The notes: generated by a model not told the origin, from the sequence alone. 5,543 bases of DNA from Thermodesulfobacteriota bacterium (GCA_028275295.1 JAPWUY010000156.1:1-5543), one strand, 5' to 3'. Positions 1 through 5,543 are shown, numbered from the stretch's first letter. Numbers and translations: made by a program.

Positions 1-125
1 TTGTGGCCCCGGGATGCAGCCCCAGGGGGGACGGGAAAGGCGAGCAAGCACACTCCAGCACCGAGCTGGGAGAGAAAGATCCTCCTCGTGCAAAGGGCCT
101 TGTGGCTTTTCCCTCTATCGTTCAT
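1..125 (-). CDS. Tat-exported protein, N-terminal fragment (runs off left edge)
   Basis: An open frame of 41 codons starts at the ATG at 125-123 and leaves the window without a stop. The N-terminus is a textbook twin-arginine signal peptide. A polar n-region is followed by T-R-R-I-F-L at residues 13-18, matching the (S/T)RRxFL consensus, then a hydrophobic stretch at about 20-33 (GAGVCLLAF), then a small-residue c-region with a likely cleavage site near A36-A37. The mature protein should therefore be exported folded, probably to the periplasm. The start lies 25 bases after the stop of the upstream lipoprotein gene, with a purine-rich GGGAAGGG just before it, so the two genes are probably co-transcribed. 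Almost none of the mature domain is visible, so no function can be given. Tat signals also occur on cofactor enzymes, peptidoglycan peptidases and binding proteins. The gene call is fairly firm because the motif is so specific. Confidence 0.75.
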   Translation of the reverse strand, partial: MNDRGKSHKALCTRRIFLSQLGAGVCLLAFPVPPGAASRGH

Positions 126-150
126 CGCCCTTCCCAAATTCCCATTGCCA

Positions 151-732
151 TCACGGCCAGTTAGAAAGTCCGCCAAATCCCGGCATTTGCATGAAACTCA
201 CTGGCACAGTGCCGAGATATCTCTCCTGGAATTTCCCCGCAGGAGGAGGCTCCTCCTTGGCGCCCAGGATCAATCGAGTGGAAGCAATTGCCCTTTCCGA
301 GACATGGCCGGCTCTGTCTTCTACAGCGACATATATGGTAATCTCACTAGCTCCGAAGCTCTGCACCGAAAATGGCAAATCACTCGTGTAAAGCACCAAA
401 TATCCCGAAAGCTCCTTTCCAGTTGAGGCGGGCACCTCGAGCCTCACGGGCATCAAAACCCCCCCCCCTGGTACCCAGAGGGAGACCTGAATGAATGTCA
501 TGTCTCCATCCGGGTCGGATGCATTCAGGTAAATCTTCCAGGGCTCCCCTGAAAAGACCTCCTTGGAAGCGAATATGTCCTGCACCTTTGGCTTGTTAGG
601 TCCATAAGCTTTCTCAAGCTCCTGGGGACTCCTCTGATCCACAACCACACACCCTGCACCAAGACCCAGGAAAACCCCGCCGAGGAGGATGCTCCTAAAC
701 CTTCTCCAGAATCCGACTCCCTCCCGTATCAT
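151..732 (-). CDS. Putative lipoprotein with one Ig-like/cadherin-like domain
   Basis: This 193-residue protein has a charged N-terminus (W-R-R-F-R, residues 9-13), a hydrophobic segment at 15-26 and a signal-peptidase-II-like site ending in GLGAGC, with the lipidated cysteine at position 28. The -3 residue is Gly, slightly off the usual Leu/Ala. Position +2 is Val rather than Asp, which in proteobacteria favours the outer membrane. Residues about 48-157 look like a single beta-sandwich domain. They include A-S-D-P-D-G-D at 71-77, a calcium-loop-like signature common in bacterial Ig/cadherin-type repeats, followed by alternating beta-strand patterns and a closing R-L-I-L near 153-156. The tail (158-193) is rich in Pro and Gly. 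The start is supported by an AAAGGAGG ribosome site (plus-strand 741-748), 8 bases from the ATG. The coding strand carries ten G in a row at residues 89-92. I do not recognise a named family. A structural or binding role at the cell envelope is inference. Confidence 0.85.
   Translation of the reverse strand: MIREGVGFWRRFRSILLGGVFLGLGAGCVVVDQRSPQELEKAYGPNKPKVQDIFASKEVFSGEPWKIYLNASDPDGDMTFIQVSLWVPGGGVLMPVRLEVPASTGKELSGYLVLYTSDLPFSVQSFGASEITIYVAVEDRAGHVSERAIASTRLILGAKEEPPPAGKFQERYLGTVPVSFMQMPGFGGLSNWP
459..468 (-). repeat. G10 homopolymer inside the lipoprotein gene
   Basis: The plus strand has ten consecutive C, which is ten G on the coding strand. They encode Gly89, Gly90, Gly91 and the first base of Val92, immediately after a CCA proline codon. 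It is the longest single-base run in the window, where other runs stop at about six. Loss or gain of one base would shift the frame near the middle of the Ig-like domain. Confidence 0.95.
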
Positions 733-1038
733 GTCTCTTGCCTCCTTTCTTGTAGACCAAGCTTCAAGTTCCAGGAGCCCTTCTCACCCTTTCTCTGGCC
801 CTTGTGAGCCAGGGATCCGAGGGCTCTCAATCTAGTATGCCACCCAGCTCAAATGTGGTAAAGGGAGGGGTTTATCCTTTCTGGGTCCCATTGCAAGGGC
901 TCGCAACTTTTCAATGAAGGAAAACCGCCCTGGATTTGGCTGGGGCCAAATCCCAATGACCCCTCTCTCAAGAGAAGCTTCTCCCGAGGCCGTCTTGAAG
1001 GATCCGAGTCAGGATTTGTCCCAAGGTCCTTGGGATTT
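733..1038. other. 306-base spacer between the two minus-strand genes
   Basis: No convincing gene is visible here. It lies between the stop of the phosphoesterase-nucleotidyltransferase gene and the start of the lipoprotein gene. It holds a perfect 9-bp inverted repeat (932-953) and a weaker 5-bp hairpin (CTGGC/GCCAG, near 795-812). The strong ribosome site of the lipoprotein gene is at 741-748. The length suggests that the lipoprotein/Tat-protein pair has its own promoter. I could not find one with both a good -35 and a good -10 box; the best minus-strand -10-like match is TACTAG/TAGATT near 830-837. Confidence 0.6.
932..953 (-). terminator. Candidate terminator after the phosphoesterase-nucleotidyltransferase gene
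   Basis: Read on the minus strand, GGATTTGGC and GCCAAATCC form a perfect 9-bp stem around a CCCA loop, about 85 bases after the stop codon of the gene ending at 1039. Downstream of the stem come seven bases (AGGGCGG), then four T. The T-run is short and displaced, so this is a weak intrinsic terminator at best. The symmetrical repeat could instead be a protein-binding site or an mRNA 3'-end stabiliser. Confidence 0.4.
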
Positions 1039-2667
1039 TCACCCTGAGAGATAGGCCTTGATGGCCATTTGGATCTTGGGGGGAACATCCACCCCCATCT
1101 CCCCAATCCTGGATGTGTATTTTTGGAAAGAGTCCATGTGCCTCGAGGAGGAGGTGAGGACCCTGACATACTCCTCGAGGAGCCTTTCGATTCTCCTTCT
1201 CAGATGATCCCTTTCGAGAAGGCGATTCTCAACTCCTTTCAGGATCCTGAGATTCACAGGCCTTCCCACTGCCCTGTAGAAAACGAACCTTTGGAGGTGA
1301 AGATCCTCCAGATTCTCCTCTCCTATTGCCCTCACGACCCTTCCGAGATCCAGTACGTCGCATATCTCCACCTTGATCCCCTTTTGCTCCAAGGCCAAGA
1401 GCTTCTCCAAGACCTGACTGGGAATGGCGCAGACCCCTCTGTCGTCCTCGACGCATCCTAGGGCTTTCAGGTAAACCACGAGGTCCATGTCCGAGCCTTT
1501 TGTGGCCATCCCAAATGCCACGGAACCGAGTATATCGAAGGCGATATTTAGACCTTCTCTCTCCAGGGCCCTGTAACATCGTCTGAGTTCCGTGACCAAT
1601 TCCCTGCTCTTCTGGGTCTCGTGAAGGAGAAAAAAGGCCTTTATCCTCTGGAGGATCCTGAAAGGTCCCCTCGGCCTCGGTGCCTTGACCTTGCCCCCCA
1701 TGACCGAAAAGGCCTTCTCGTCAAGGACCGTCATCTCCATCCCCCTGTCCCCTTGCCCGTAATGGACCACATCGATCGTCCTTCCTCTTTTGAGCCTCCT
1801 TATCATGGCCCAGTCGACGCCCTTTTCGCCCAAACCCATGTCCACGAAATATCCCCCCTCTCTTCTCCCCTTCACTTCCACCACAGCCCCGAAGTTGGAG
1901 GGATTGATGCACCATGTCCGTCCCACTCTGGTCACTCCCCATTTCTCGTGCACGTGACCGAAGAGGATGGCCAGAGGCTGGGCCTCATCCAAATACTGTC
2001 TCGCTCCCAAACTCCCCGTGGGTCCCTTTCCCCTAATGGTATCCATGACCCCATGGGGTGGTTGGTGGGTGAGGACAATATGAGGCCTCACCCTTCGCAG
2101 GAACTCGAGGACTTCCGATTCCAAGGATCCCAGGTGAAGCCTCTCCCTGAAAGGGACCTGAAGGTGTTCCGGCACGCCTCGGGTGACCACAGAGGCCCCT
2201 CCATAACCTGCGATCCTGATCCCTTCGACCTCGATCCAGTCGAGATGCAGGTTCCAGGGATGAAGAGGGGTCTTCCTGAGATCCATGTCGTAGTTTCCAG
2301 GGATCACTCGCACGGTCCTGTGGGGAAAGCTCTCGAGGATTCGAGCGAGTCTACCATATGCCGCAATCATCCGCCTCTCCACTGTGTGACAGAGCCGGAT
2401 GTAAGCTCGTGCCTTTCGAGAAAGCTCCTCCCCCCTGCATGTTTTCATGAGGCGGACTGCTGTTTCTAGAAGCTGCTCATCGTGCCATTTTCTTTGACGG
2501 GCAAGCTGCTCCTCCAGATCCAAGAACTTCCACGCAGCCCGACTGTCGGGAAATATCTTGTAAAGTATGTCTCCTCCCAGGAGATACAGATCGGCCTTGA
2601 CCTTCTCCAGGATTTCCCCTATGGCCTCAAAATCGTCGTGAATGTCAGTGAGGAATATGAGCCTCAT
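1039..2667 (-). CDS. Metallophosphoesterase-nucleotidyltransferase fusion protein
   Basis: This 542-residue, probably cytoplasmic protein has two catalytic domains. Residues 1-275 are a calcineurin-like metallophosphoesterase with the full metal-ligand series: D8-x-H10, G-G-D33, G-N125-Y-D127, H201 (T-H-Q-P-P-H) and G-H238-V-H240. Tyr replaces the usual His of GNHD. Residues about 40-118, between the second and third motifs, form a mostly helical, charged insertion. Residues about 340-475 are a polymerase-beta-type nucleotidyltransferase: G381-S382 and G386, then S392-D393-M-D395-L, with a likely third acid at E434 (I-K-V-E-I). A charged helical tail (about 478-542) follows. The ATG is chosen because it opens directly into the first beta strand (MRLIFLTDIH). 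An AAGGA lies 12 bases upstream, rather far. The phosphoesterase should hydrolyse a phosphomono- or diester, and the transferase should move an NMP group to an unknown acceptor. Coupled addition and removal of a nucleotide is inference. Substrates are unknown. Confidence 0.9.
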   Translation of the reverse strand: MRLIFLTDIHDDFEAIGEILEKVKADLYLLGGDILYKIFPDSRAAWKFLDLEEQLARQRKWHDEQLLETAVRLMKTCRGEELSRKARAYIRLCHTVERRMIAAYGRLARILESFPHRTVRVIPGNYDMDLRKTPLHPWNLHLDWIEVEGIRIAGYGGASVVTRGVPEHLQVPFRERLHLGSLESEVLEFLRRVRPHIVLTHQPPHGVMDTIRGKGPTGSLGARQYLDEAQPLAILFGHVHEKWGVTRVGRTWCINPSNFGAVVEVKGRREGGYFVDMGLGEKGVDWAMIRRLKRGRTIDVVHYGQGDRGMEMTVLDEKAFSVMGGKVKAPRPRGPFRILQRIKAFFLLHETQKSRELVTELRRCYRALEREGLNIAFDILGSVAFGMATKGSDMDLVVYLKALGCVEDDRGVCAIPSQVLEKLLALEQKGIKVEICDVLDLGRVVRAIGEENLEDLHLQRFVFYRAVGRPVNLRILKGVENRLLERDHLRRRIERLLEEYVRVLTSSSRHMDSFQKYTSRIGEMGVDVPPKIQMAIKAYLSG

Positions 2668-2777
2668 GTTTCACAGAGGTCCTTCTCTGGGTTGATTCTC
2701 CCCTTGGCCCGAGGCCCTTTTCGAGGATCTCCAGGGAAGGATGGGACTGCGGGCCTCATATGGTGAGGGCTTCCCGA

Positions 2778-2806
2778 ATTGTACCAGCTGCGGACCTTGA
2801 AGGGAA
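2778..2806 (-). promoter_or_regulatory. Extended -10 promoter for the phosphoesterase-nucleotidyltransferase gene
   Basis: On the minus strand, TGGTACAAT (plus coordinates 2778-2786) matches the extended -10 pattern TGnTATAAT with one mismatch. A poor -35 (TTCCCT, three of six) sits 17 bases upstream at 2801-2806, which is usual for extended -10 promoters. Transcription would begin near 2771, giving a 5' untranslated region of about 100 bases. Confidence 0.45.
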
Positions 2807-2967
2807 AGATGGGGATGGGGGTGGAGGGAGCAACGAAGGACCCCACGGAGGTCTCATTTATCGTGGTGCCATCGACACTTGGGGAGCCACTTGTCCCCAT
2901 ACACCCATTGATCCGAGAAAGAGTCTTCTCTGGCGCGAGCTCCCATTGGGGTGCAAGGAAAAATGCC

Positions 2968-2996
2968 TTGACTCCATCTCGGAAAAGGTATATGAA
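2968..2996 (+). promoter_or_regulatory. Sigma70-like promoter for the LIV-type transporter operon
   Basis: TTGACT (2968-2973, five of six to TTGACA) and TATGAA (2991-2996, four of six to TATAAT) are separated by exactly 17 bases. Transcription would start near 3003, just before the first arm of the leader structure and about 109 bases before the ATG at 3112. Confidence 0.45.
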
Positions 2997-3012
2997 AACC
3001 CATTGCCATGTC

Positions 3013-3075
3013 AGGCCCTTCTTGGGAGGCCACCCAGGCAACTGGGTGGCCTCTAGGATTTTTGGGGGAGGGCCT
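3013..3075 (+). promoter_or_regulatory. Structured 5' leader with GCAA-tetraloop hairpin, possible attenuator
   Basis: AGGCCACCCAG (3027-3037) and CTGGGTGGCCT (3042-3052) form a perfect 11-bp stem capped by GCAA, a GNRA tetraloop. Six bases later comes a run of five T (3059-3063), so the hairpin may act as an intrinsic terminator or attenuator in the transporter leader. AGGCCCT (3013-3019) can pair with AGGGCCT (3069-3075), enclosing the hairpin in an outer 7-bp stem. The ribosome site AAAGGAG (3098-3104) lies downstream and outside these pairings. The pairing is seen directly; the regulatory role is inferred. It matches no riboswitch class I know. Confidence 0.5.
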
Positions 3076-3111
3076 CTGGGCATCTGGAGGAATCTCTAAA
3101 GGAGCAAGGGG

Positions 3112-4275
3112 ATGGGAAGGAAACTGATCAAAGCCATAGTCTCTTTCGCCTTCATCATCTGTCTCCGAGAAGCTCAGGCCGAGGAGTTCAGAATTGGAGC
3201 AACCATCTCCACTTCGGGCCATTTCGCAACCGAGGTGGGCCCCTTTGGGAGGCTTCTCAGCTCCTGGGCCGATGAGCTCAATTCCAAAGGGGGCATAGGC
3301 CTGGATGGAAGGAAAGTGCCCGTCAGACTTTTCCTCTACGATGACAGAAGCGATGAGGCAATAGCGAGGAGGATGTACGAGAGGCTAGCAACTGTGGACC
3401 GGGTAAACTTCATGTTGGGCCCATACTCAAGCCCTCTCACATTCGCAGCGTCCACAGCCGCTGAGATCCATAAGATACCTTTTCTCGCCATATGCGCCAA
3501 CTCCCCCAAGATTTACGAGAGGGGATACAAATGGCTCGCTTGCATAATCGACGAGGCCCCCAGATACACCTATCGCTACTGGGAGATGATACGAGAAGAA
3601 GGGCTCGCAAAGACCGTTTCCTTTGTAGTGGAAGACACTCTTCATCCGAGAGGGGTCCACCAGGGAGCCAAAGTCCTGGCAGAAGATGGAGGCTTGAGGG
3701 TCCTGTCATCCCACATTGCTCCCAAGGACATGAAGGACTTCTCGTCCGTAATAGTGAAGCTCAAGGAGGAGGACCCTGACATAGTCTTCGTGGCATCCAA
3801 CGTCCCGTTTGCCATCCAGTTTATGTCCCAAGCCAAGGACTTGAGATTGAGGCCCAGAGAATTTCACGTCATCCACCACGGAGGGCCTTTTCTCAAGGCC
3901 CTGGGAGAAAGGGCCGAGGGGGTCACAGGCCAGTCCTACTGGACCCCTGAGATGAAAGGGCCGGGATCTGAGAGATTCCTATCCCTTCTGGAAAAGGCCG
4001 GGATCAAACTGGAGGAATATCCCTGGGCACCGGCTTACATGATGGCCCTTCAAGTGGTGGAGAGCGTCTTGTCCGAGTGTTCATCTCTGGACCCGGAGCA
4101 CTTGATTGGAGCCCTCAAGAAATCGAGGACCCAAACCCTCGGTGGGACAGTATTTTTCCGGGACAACGGCGTTGGTTCCATAAATACCTATCCCTCCCAG
4201 ATCCAGGGAGGAAGGTACCACATCATATGGCCGAGGGATCTAGCTACTTCGAAGCATGTGTATCCCTCGAGATAG
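3112..4275 (+). CDS. LIV-type ABC transporter periplasmic substrate-binding protein
   Basis: This 387-residue secreted binding protein belongs to the branched-chain amino acid/amide (HAAT, Peripla_BP_6) family and would deliver a small solute to the membrane permeases encoded next. A Sec signal peptide (K4-L-I-K then hydrophobic 8-18) ends in A21-Q-A23, with cleavage before E24. Family landmarks follow: R-I-G-A-T-I-S-T-S-G at 27-36 (first strand and ligand loop), N-S-K-G-G-I-G-L-D-G-R at 57-67, Y-D-D at 76-78, and M-L-G-P-Y-S-S at 101-107, then a second lobe with a V-F-V-A strand. The length is typical. AAAGGAG sits 7 bases before the ATG. There is no lipobox cysteine, so it should be soluble. 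The LivH gene follows after 15 bases. The substrate is unclear: the family also takes amides, urea and aromatic acids, and the aromatic-rich stretch R-Y-T-Y-R-Y-W (151-157) is distinctive. Confidence 0.92.
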   Translation: MGRKLIKAIVSFAFIICLREAQAEEFRIGATISTSGHFATEVGPFGRLLSSWADELNSKGGIGLDGRKVPVRLFLYDDRSDEAIARRMYERLATVDRVNFMLGPYSSPLTFAASTAAEIHKIPFLAICANSPKIYERGYKWLACIIDEAPRYTYRYWEMIREEGLAKTVSFVVEDTLHPRGVHQGAKVLAEDGGLRVLSSHIAPKDMKDFSSVIVKLKEEDPDIVFVASNVPFAIQFMSQAKDLRLRPREFHVIHHGGPFLKALGERAEGVTGQSYWTPEMKGPGSERFLSLLEKAGIKLEEYPWAPAYMMALQVVESVLSECSSLDPEHLIGALKKSRTQTLGGTVFFRDNGVGSINTYPSQIQGGRYHIIWPRDLATSKHVYPSR

Positions 4276-4290
4276 CAGCGGGAGTCCTCT

Positions 4291-5154
4291 ATGGGAGTTG
4301 ATCTCCAGATCCTCTTCCAGGCCCTTGCCATGGGCTCCCTCTGGGCAATGGGGGCCCTGGCAACGGATGTGATCTTGAGGGCAATGGGAAGGGTTCACAT
4401 GGCCTTGGGCCATTCGTTCGTGCTGAGCGCTCTTTCGCTGGCCTGGATCGAGGAAAAGCTTTCACACCTATCGGTCCCGATCCTTCTCTTGATGGCCCTC
4501 GGGGCAGGGGCCATCTTGGGTTACTTGTCTCATCCACCTTTCCTGTGGAAGGGGATGAGGGAAGAGAGGAGCAAGGAGGGTTTTTTCCTTTTCACCCTCG
4601 GAGCTGCCTTAATCCTCGAGTTTCTCATGGAGCAGCTCTTCCCTTTGCCAGGAGTCCCAGTGGGGAAAGGGAGCATAGAACTGAAAGAGGAGCTCCTCGT
4701 ATCCCCTTGGGTTCTTTGCGCAATAGTGTCTTCTCTGGCAATTTTCCTGTGTGCCTGGGCATTCTTGAGAAAGGCCAACATGGGTATTGCCATCAGGGCA
4801 TGGGATGGGGGCTCGGAGGATTTGACCATGGTCGGGGCCAATCCCGCTTCATTGGCGAGGGGGATTTGCACGGTTTCCTTGGCTATCGTGTTCCTTTCGG
4901 GAGCCCTGGCAGGTTCCATACACTCCATGAACTTCCATGAAGGTCTTCTCTGGATGAGCTGTTTTCTCCTGATTGCAGTTGTGAGCAGGGGGTTGAGGCC
5001 CATGGAAGTGCTCGCCACGGCTTGGGCCATGGGGTTTGGAGAGGCCGTGGTCTCTCAGACAATGGGACCTAAGTGGCAGACATCATTTCCGCCCCTTGTG
5101 CTCCTGATCCTCCTGGGATTGACTGAGGGCCGAAAACCGAGGACTTCCCTCTAG
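4291..5154 (+). CDS. livH: LIV-type ABC transporter permease, LivH family
   Basis: This 287-residue inner-membrane protein has about seven or eight hydrophobic segments, roughly at 7-30, 36-52, 61-79, 97-117, 138-159, 190-212, 219-232 and 264-277. Family marks include F-T-L-G-A-A-L-I-L-E at 101-110 (the T-L-G-x-x-x-I-L-E signature) and M-G-I-A-I-R-A at 164-170. The latter leads into S-E-D-L-T-M-V-G-A-N (175-184), equivalent to the cytoplasmic coupling loop that contacts the ATPases. A hydrophobic helix with S-G-A-L-A-G at 203-208 follows. It would form half of the translocation pore with LivM. The usual G-x-x-N-F-A-H-G segment is only loosely kept (G33-R-V-H-M-A-L-G), so this is a diverged member. 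GGGAG (4280-4284) is 6 bases before the ATG, and the gene follows the binding-protein gene closely. Confidence 0.88.
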   Translation: MGVDLQILFQALAMGSLWAMGALATDVILRAMGRVHMALGHSFVLSALSLAWIEEKLSHLSVPILLLMALGAGAILGYLSHPPFLWKGMREERSKEGFFLFTLGAALILEFLMEQLFPLPGVPVGKGSIELKEELLVSPWVLCAIVSSLAIFLCAWAFLRKANMGIAIRAWDGGSEDLTMVGANPASLARGICTVSLAIVFLSGALAGSIHSMNFHEGLLWMSCFLLIAVVSRGLRPMEVLATAWAMGFGEAVVSQTMGPKWQTSFPPLVLLILLGLTEGRKPRTSL

Positions 5155-5267
5155 GGGAAAGGGAGGGGGGTTCCCTTCTCATGGACAAAAGGGCCAATTG
5201 GAGGGTCCAAGAAAGCGGCCGTGTCCTGCTTCCAGCCCAGGTGGTTTAGGGTAGAGGGAGCCTTCCC
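5155..5267 (+). other. 113-base gap between livH and livM
   Basis: There is no gene here. It is long for this kind of operon, where the two permease genes usually nearly touch. It starts with a G-rich stretch (5155-5171) that can pair weakly with TTCCC just after it. It ends in a GAGGGAG ribosome site (5254-5260) for the next gene. No clear promoter or terminator is visible, so co-transcription through the gap is assumed. Confidence 0.5.
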
Positions 5268-5275
5268 ATGGGAAG
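5262..5275. repeat. Perfect 14-bp palindrome over the livM start
   Basis: CTTCCCATGGGAAG reads the same on both strands and is centred on the upstream candidate ATG (5268-5270). With no loop it would not fold tightly in RNA. It could be a dimeric protein site, or chance, since one such palindrome per several kilobases is not rare. Confidence 0.4.
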
Positions 5276-5543
5276 ATGGGAAATGAAAAAGGTGGGCTTA
5301 ATTCTTGCCTCCATTGGACTTGCCATCCTCGGTGCTCGGACTTTCTTCGCTTCTTGGGCTTACGGCTCCTTGCTTCTCTGGACGGTTTGTCAGAACGCTG
5401 TCTTGGCCCTAAGCTACAACTTATCTGTTGGATTTGGCCGGAGGGTAAATCTGGGCCATGGGGCTTTTTTCGGAATCGGGGCGTACGGGAGCGCCATATG
5501 CCTTTCAGAGGGGATCCCTTGGTGGGGAGGGATCCCCATTGGT
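5268..5543 (+). CDS. livM: LIV-type ABC transporter permease, LivM family, N-terminal part (runs off right edge)
   Basis: The open frame continues to the window edge and covers about 92 codons of a family that is usually 300-350 residues long. It shows a first hydrophobic helix (V-G-L-I-L-A-S-I-G-L-A-I-L), then the LivM hallmark. That runs A-L-S-Y-N-L-S-V-G-F-G (counted from the second ATG, residues 42-52), then V-N-L-G-H-G-A-F-F-G-I-G-A-Y-G (55-69), close to the family pattern N-L-x-x-G-x-x-G-x-x-S-L-G-H-A-A-F-F-G-I-G-A-Y. It is the partner pore subunit of LivH. Two in-frame ATGs are possible. The one at 5268 has GGAG 7 bases upstream and is preferred. The one at 5283 gives the conventional start M-K-K-V and has only GGGAAG ahead of it. 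The ATPase genes probably follow outside the window. Confidence 0.88.
   Translation, partial: MGRWEMKKVGLILASIGLAILGARTFFASWAYGSLLLWTVCQNAVLALSYNLSVGFGRRVNLGHGAFFGIGAYGSAICLSEGIPWWGGIPIG

Larger units (their letters stand above)
2668..3111. promoter_or_regulatory. Divergent intergenic control region
   Basis: This stretch of 444 bases separates the leftward phosphoesterase-nucleotidyltransferase gene from the rightward transporter operon. I call no gene in it. Several frames are open on both strands, but none has a ribosome site or recognisable protein. It holds promoters facing both ways (2778-2806 and 2968-2996) and a structured leader before the transporter. The 160 or so bases between the promoters have only weak short inverted repeats, for example GGGGA/TCCCC around 2880-2898, and no operator I can name. 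Confidence 0.7.

Noticed and set aside
1..426. Plus-strand frames opposite the lipoprotein and Tat-signal genes
   Set aside because: The minus-strand reading has a lipobox, a Tat motif and a strong ribosome site, whereas the plus-strand frames have none of these.
849..1169. 106-codon minus-strand frame overlapping the 3' end of the fusion gene
   Set aside because: It overlaps the real gene out of frame by about 130 bases, has low-complexity Pro/Ser/Arg content and lacks a ribosome site.
1621..2469. 282-codon open frame on the plus strand
   Set aside because: It lies wholly antisense to the phosphoesterase-nucleotidyltransferase gene, is rich in Pro, His and Ser as antisense frames usually are, and shows no domain or ribosome site.
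2664..3083. 139-codon minus-strand frame whose stop overlaps the phosphoesterase start as ATGA
   Set aside because: The ATGA overlap is tempting as a sign of translational coupling, but there is no ribosome site at the ATG at 3083, the product matches nothing I know, and the frame runs through both predicted promoters and the transporter leader. Competing frames are open on the other strand. It would be worth reviving only if homologues exist.
2760..3099. Plus-strand frames of about 100 codons in the divergent region
   Set aside because: They have no ribosome site and no recognisable protein pattern, and they cross the predicted promoter and the leader hairpin.
5155..5171. Possible G-quadruplex after livH
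   Set aside because: The runs GGGG, GGG and GGGGGG give only three usable triple-G tracts, because the six-G run cannot supply two tracts with a loop between them.

Overview
The window looks like a bacterial chromosome segment from a Gram-negative organism. The moderately GC-rich codon use, a lipoprotein with a lipobox, a twin-arginine signal and a periplasmic-binding-protein transporter all fit that. The overall style fits Deltaproteobacteria/Desulfobacterota, but that placement is an impression, not something a marker gene here proves. There is no rRNA, tRNA, CRISPR array, insertion sequence or phage gene in view.

Layout. The left half is read on the minus strand. From right to left it holds a two-domain protein that joins a calcineurin-like metallophosphoesterase to a DNA-polymerase-beta-type nucleotidyltransferase (1039-2667). 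A 306-base spacer with a candidate terminator hairpin follows. Next come a small lipoprotein with one immunoglobulin-like domain (151-732) and, 25 bases further on, the first 41 codons of a protein with a clear Tat signal peptide (1-125, running off the left edge). The right half is read on the plus strand and is the start of a branched-chain-amino-acid-type (LIV/HAAT) ABC transporter operon. It has a periplasmic binding protein (3112-4275), a LivH-type permease (4291-5154) and the N-terminal part of a LivM-type permease (5268 to the right edge). The two ATPases of such a system (LivG and LivF) would be expected beyond the edge.

The two halves diverge from a 444-base region (2668-3111). It holds a good extended -10 promoter facing left and a sigma70-like promoter facing right. 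The right-facing transcript would begin with a leader of about 109 bases. That leader contains a perfect 11-bp hairpin with a GCAA tetraloop, an optional enclosing 7-bp stem and a short T-run after the hairpin, so it is a candidate RNA control element for the transporter.

The most unusual items are the phosphoesterase-nucleotidyltransferase fusion, which keeps both sets of catalytic residues, the structured transporter leader, and a run of ten G in the lipoprotein coding strand that could slip and switch the gene on and off. The transporter binding protein and LivH are recognisable but diverged, so the substrate cannot be named from sequence.
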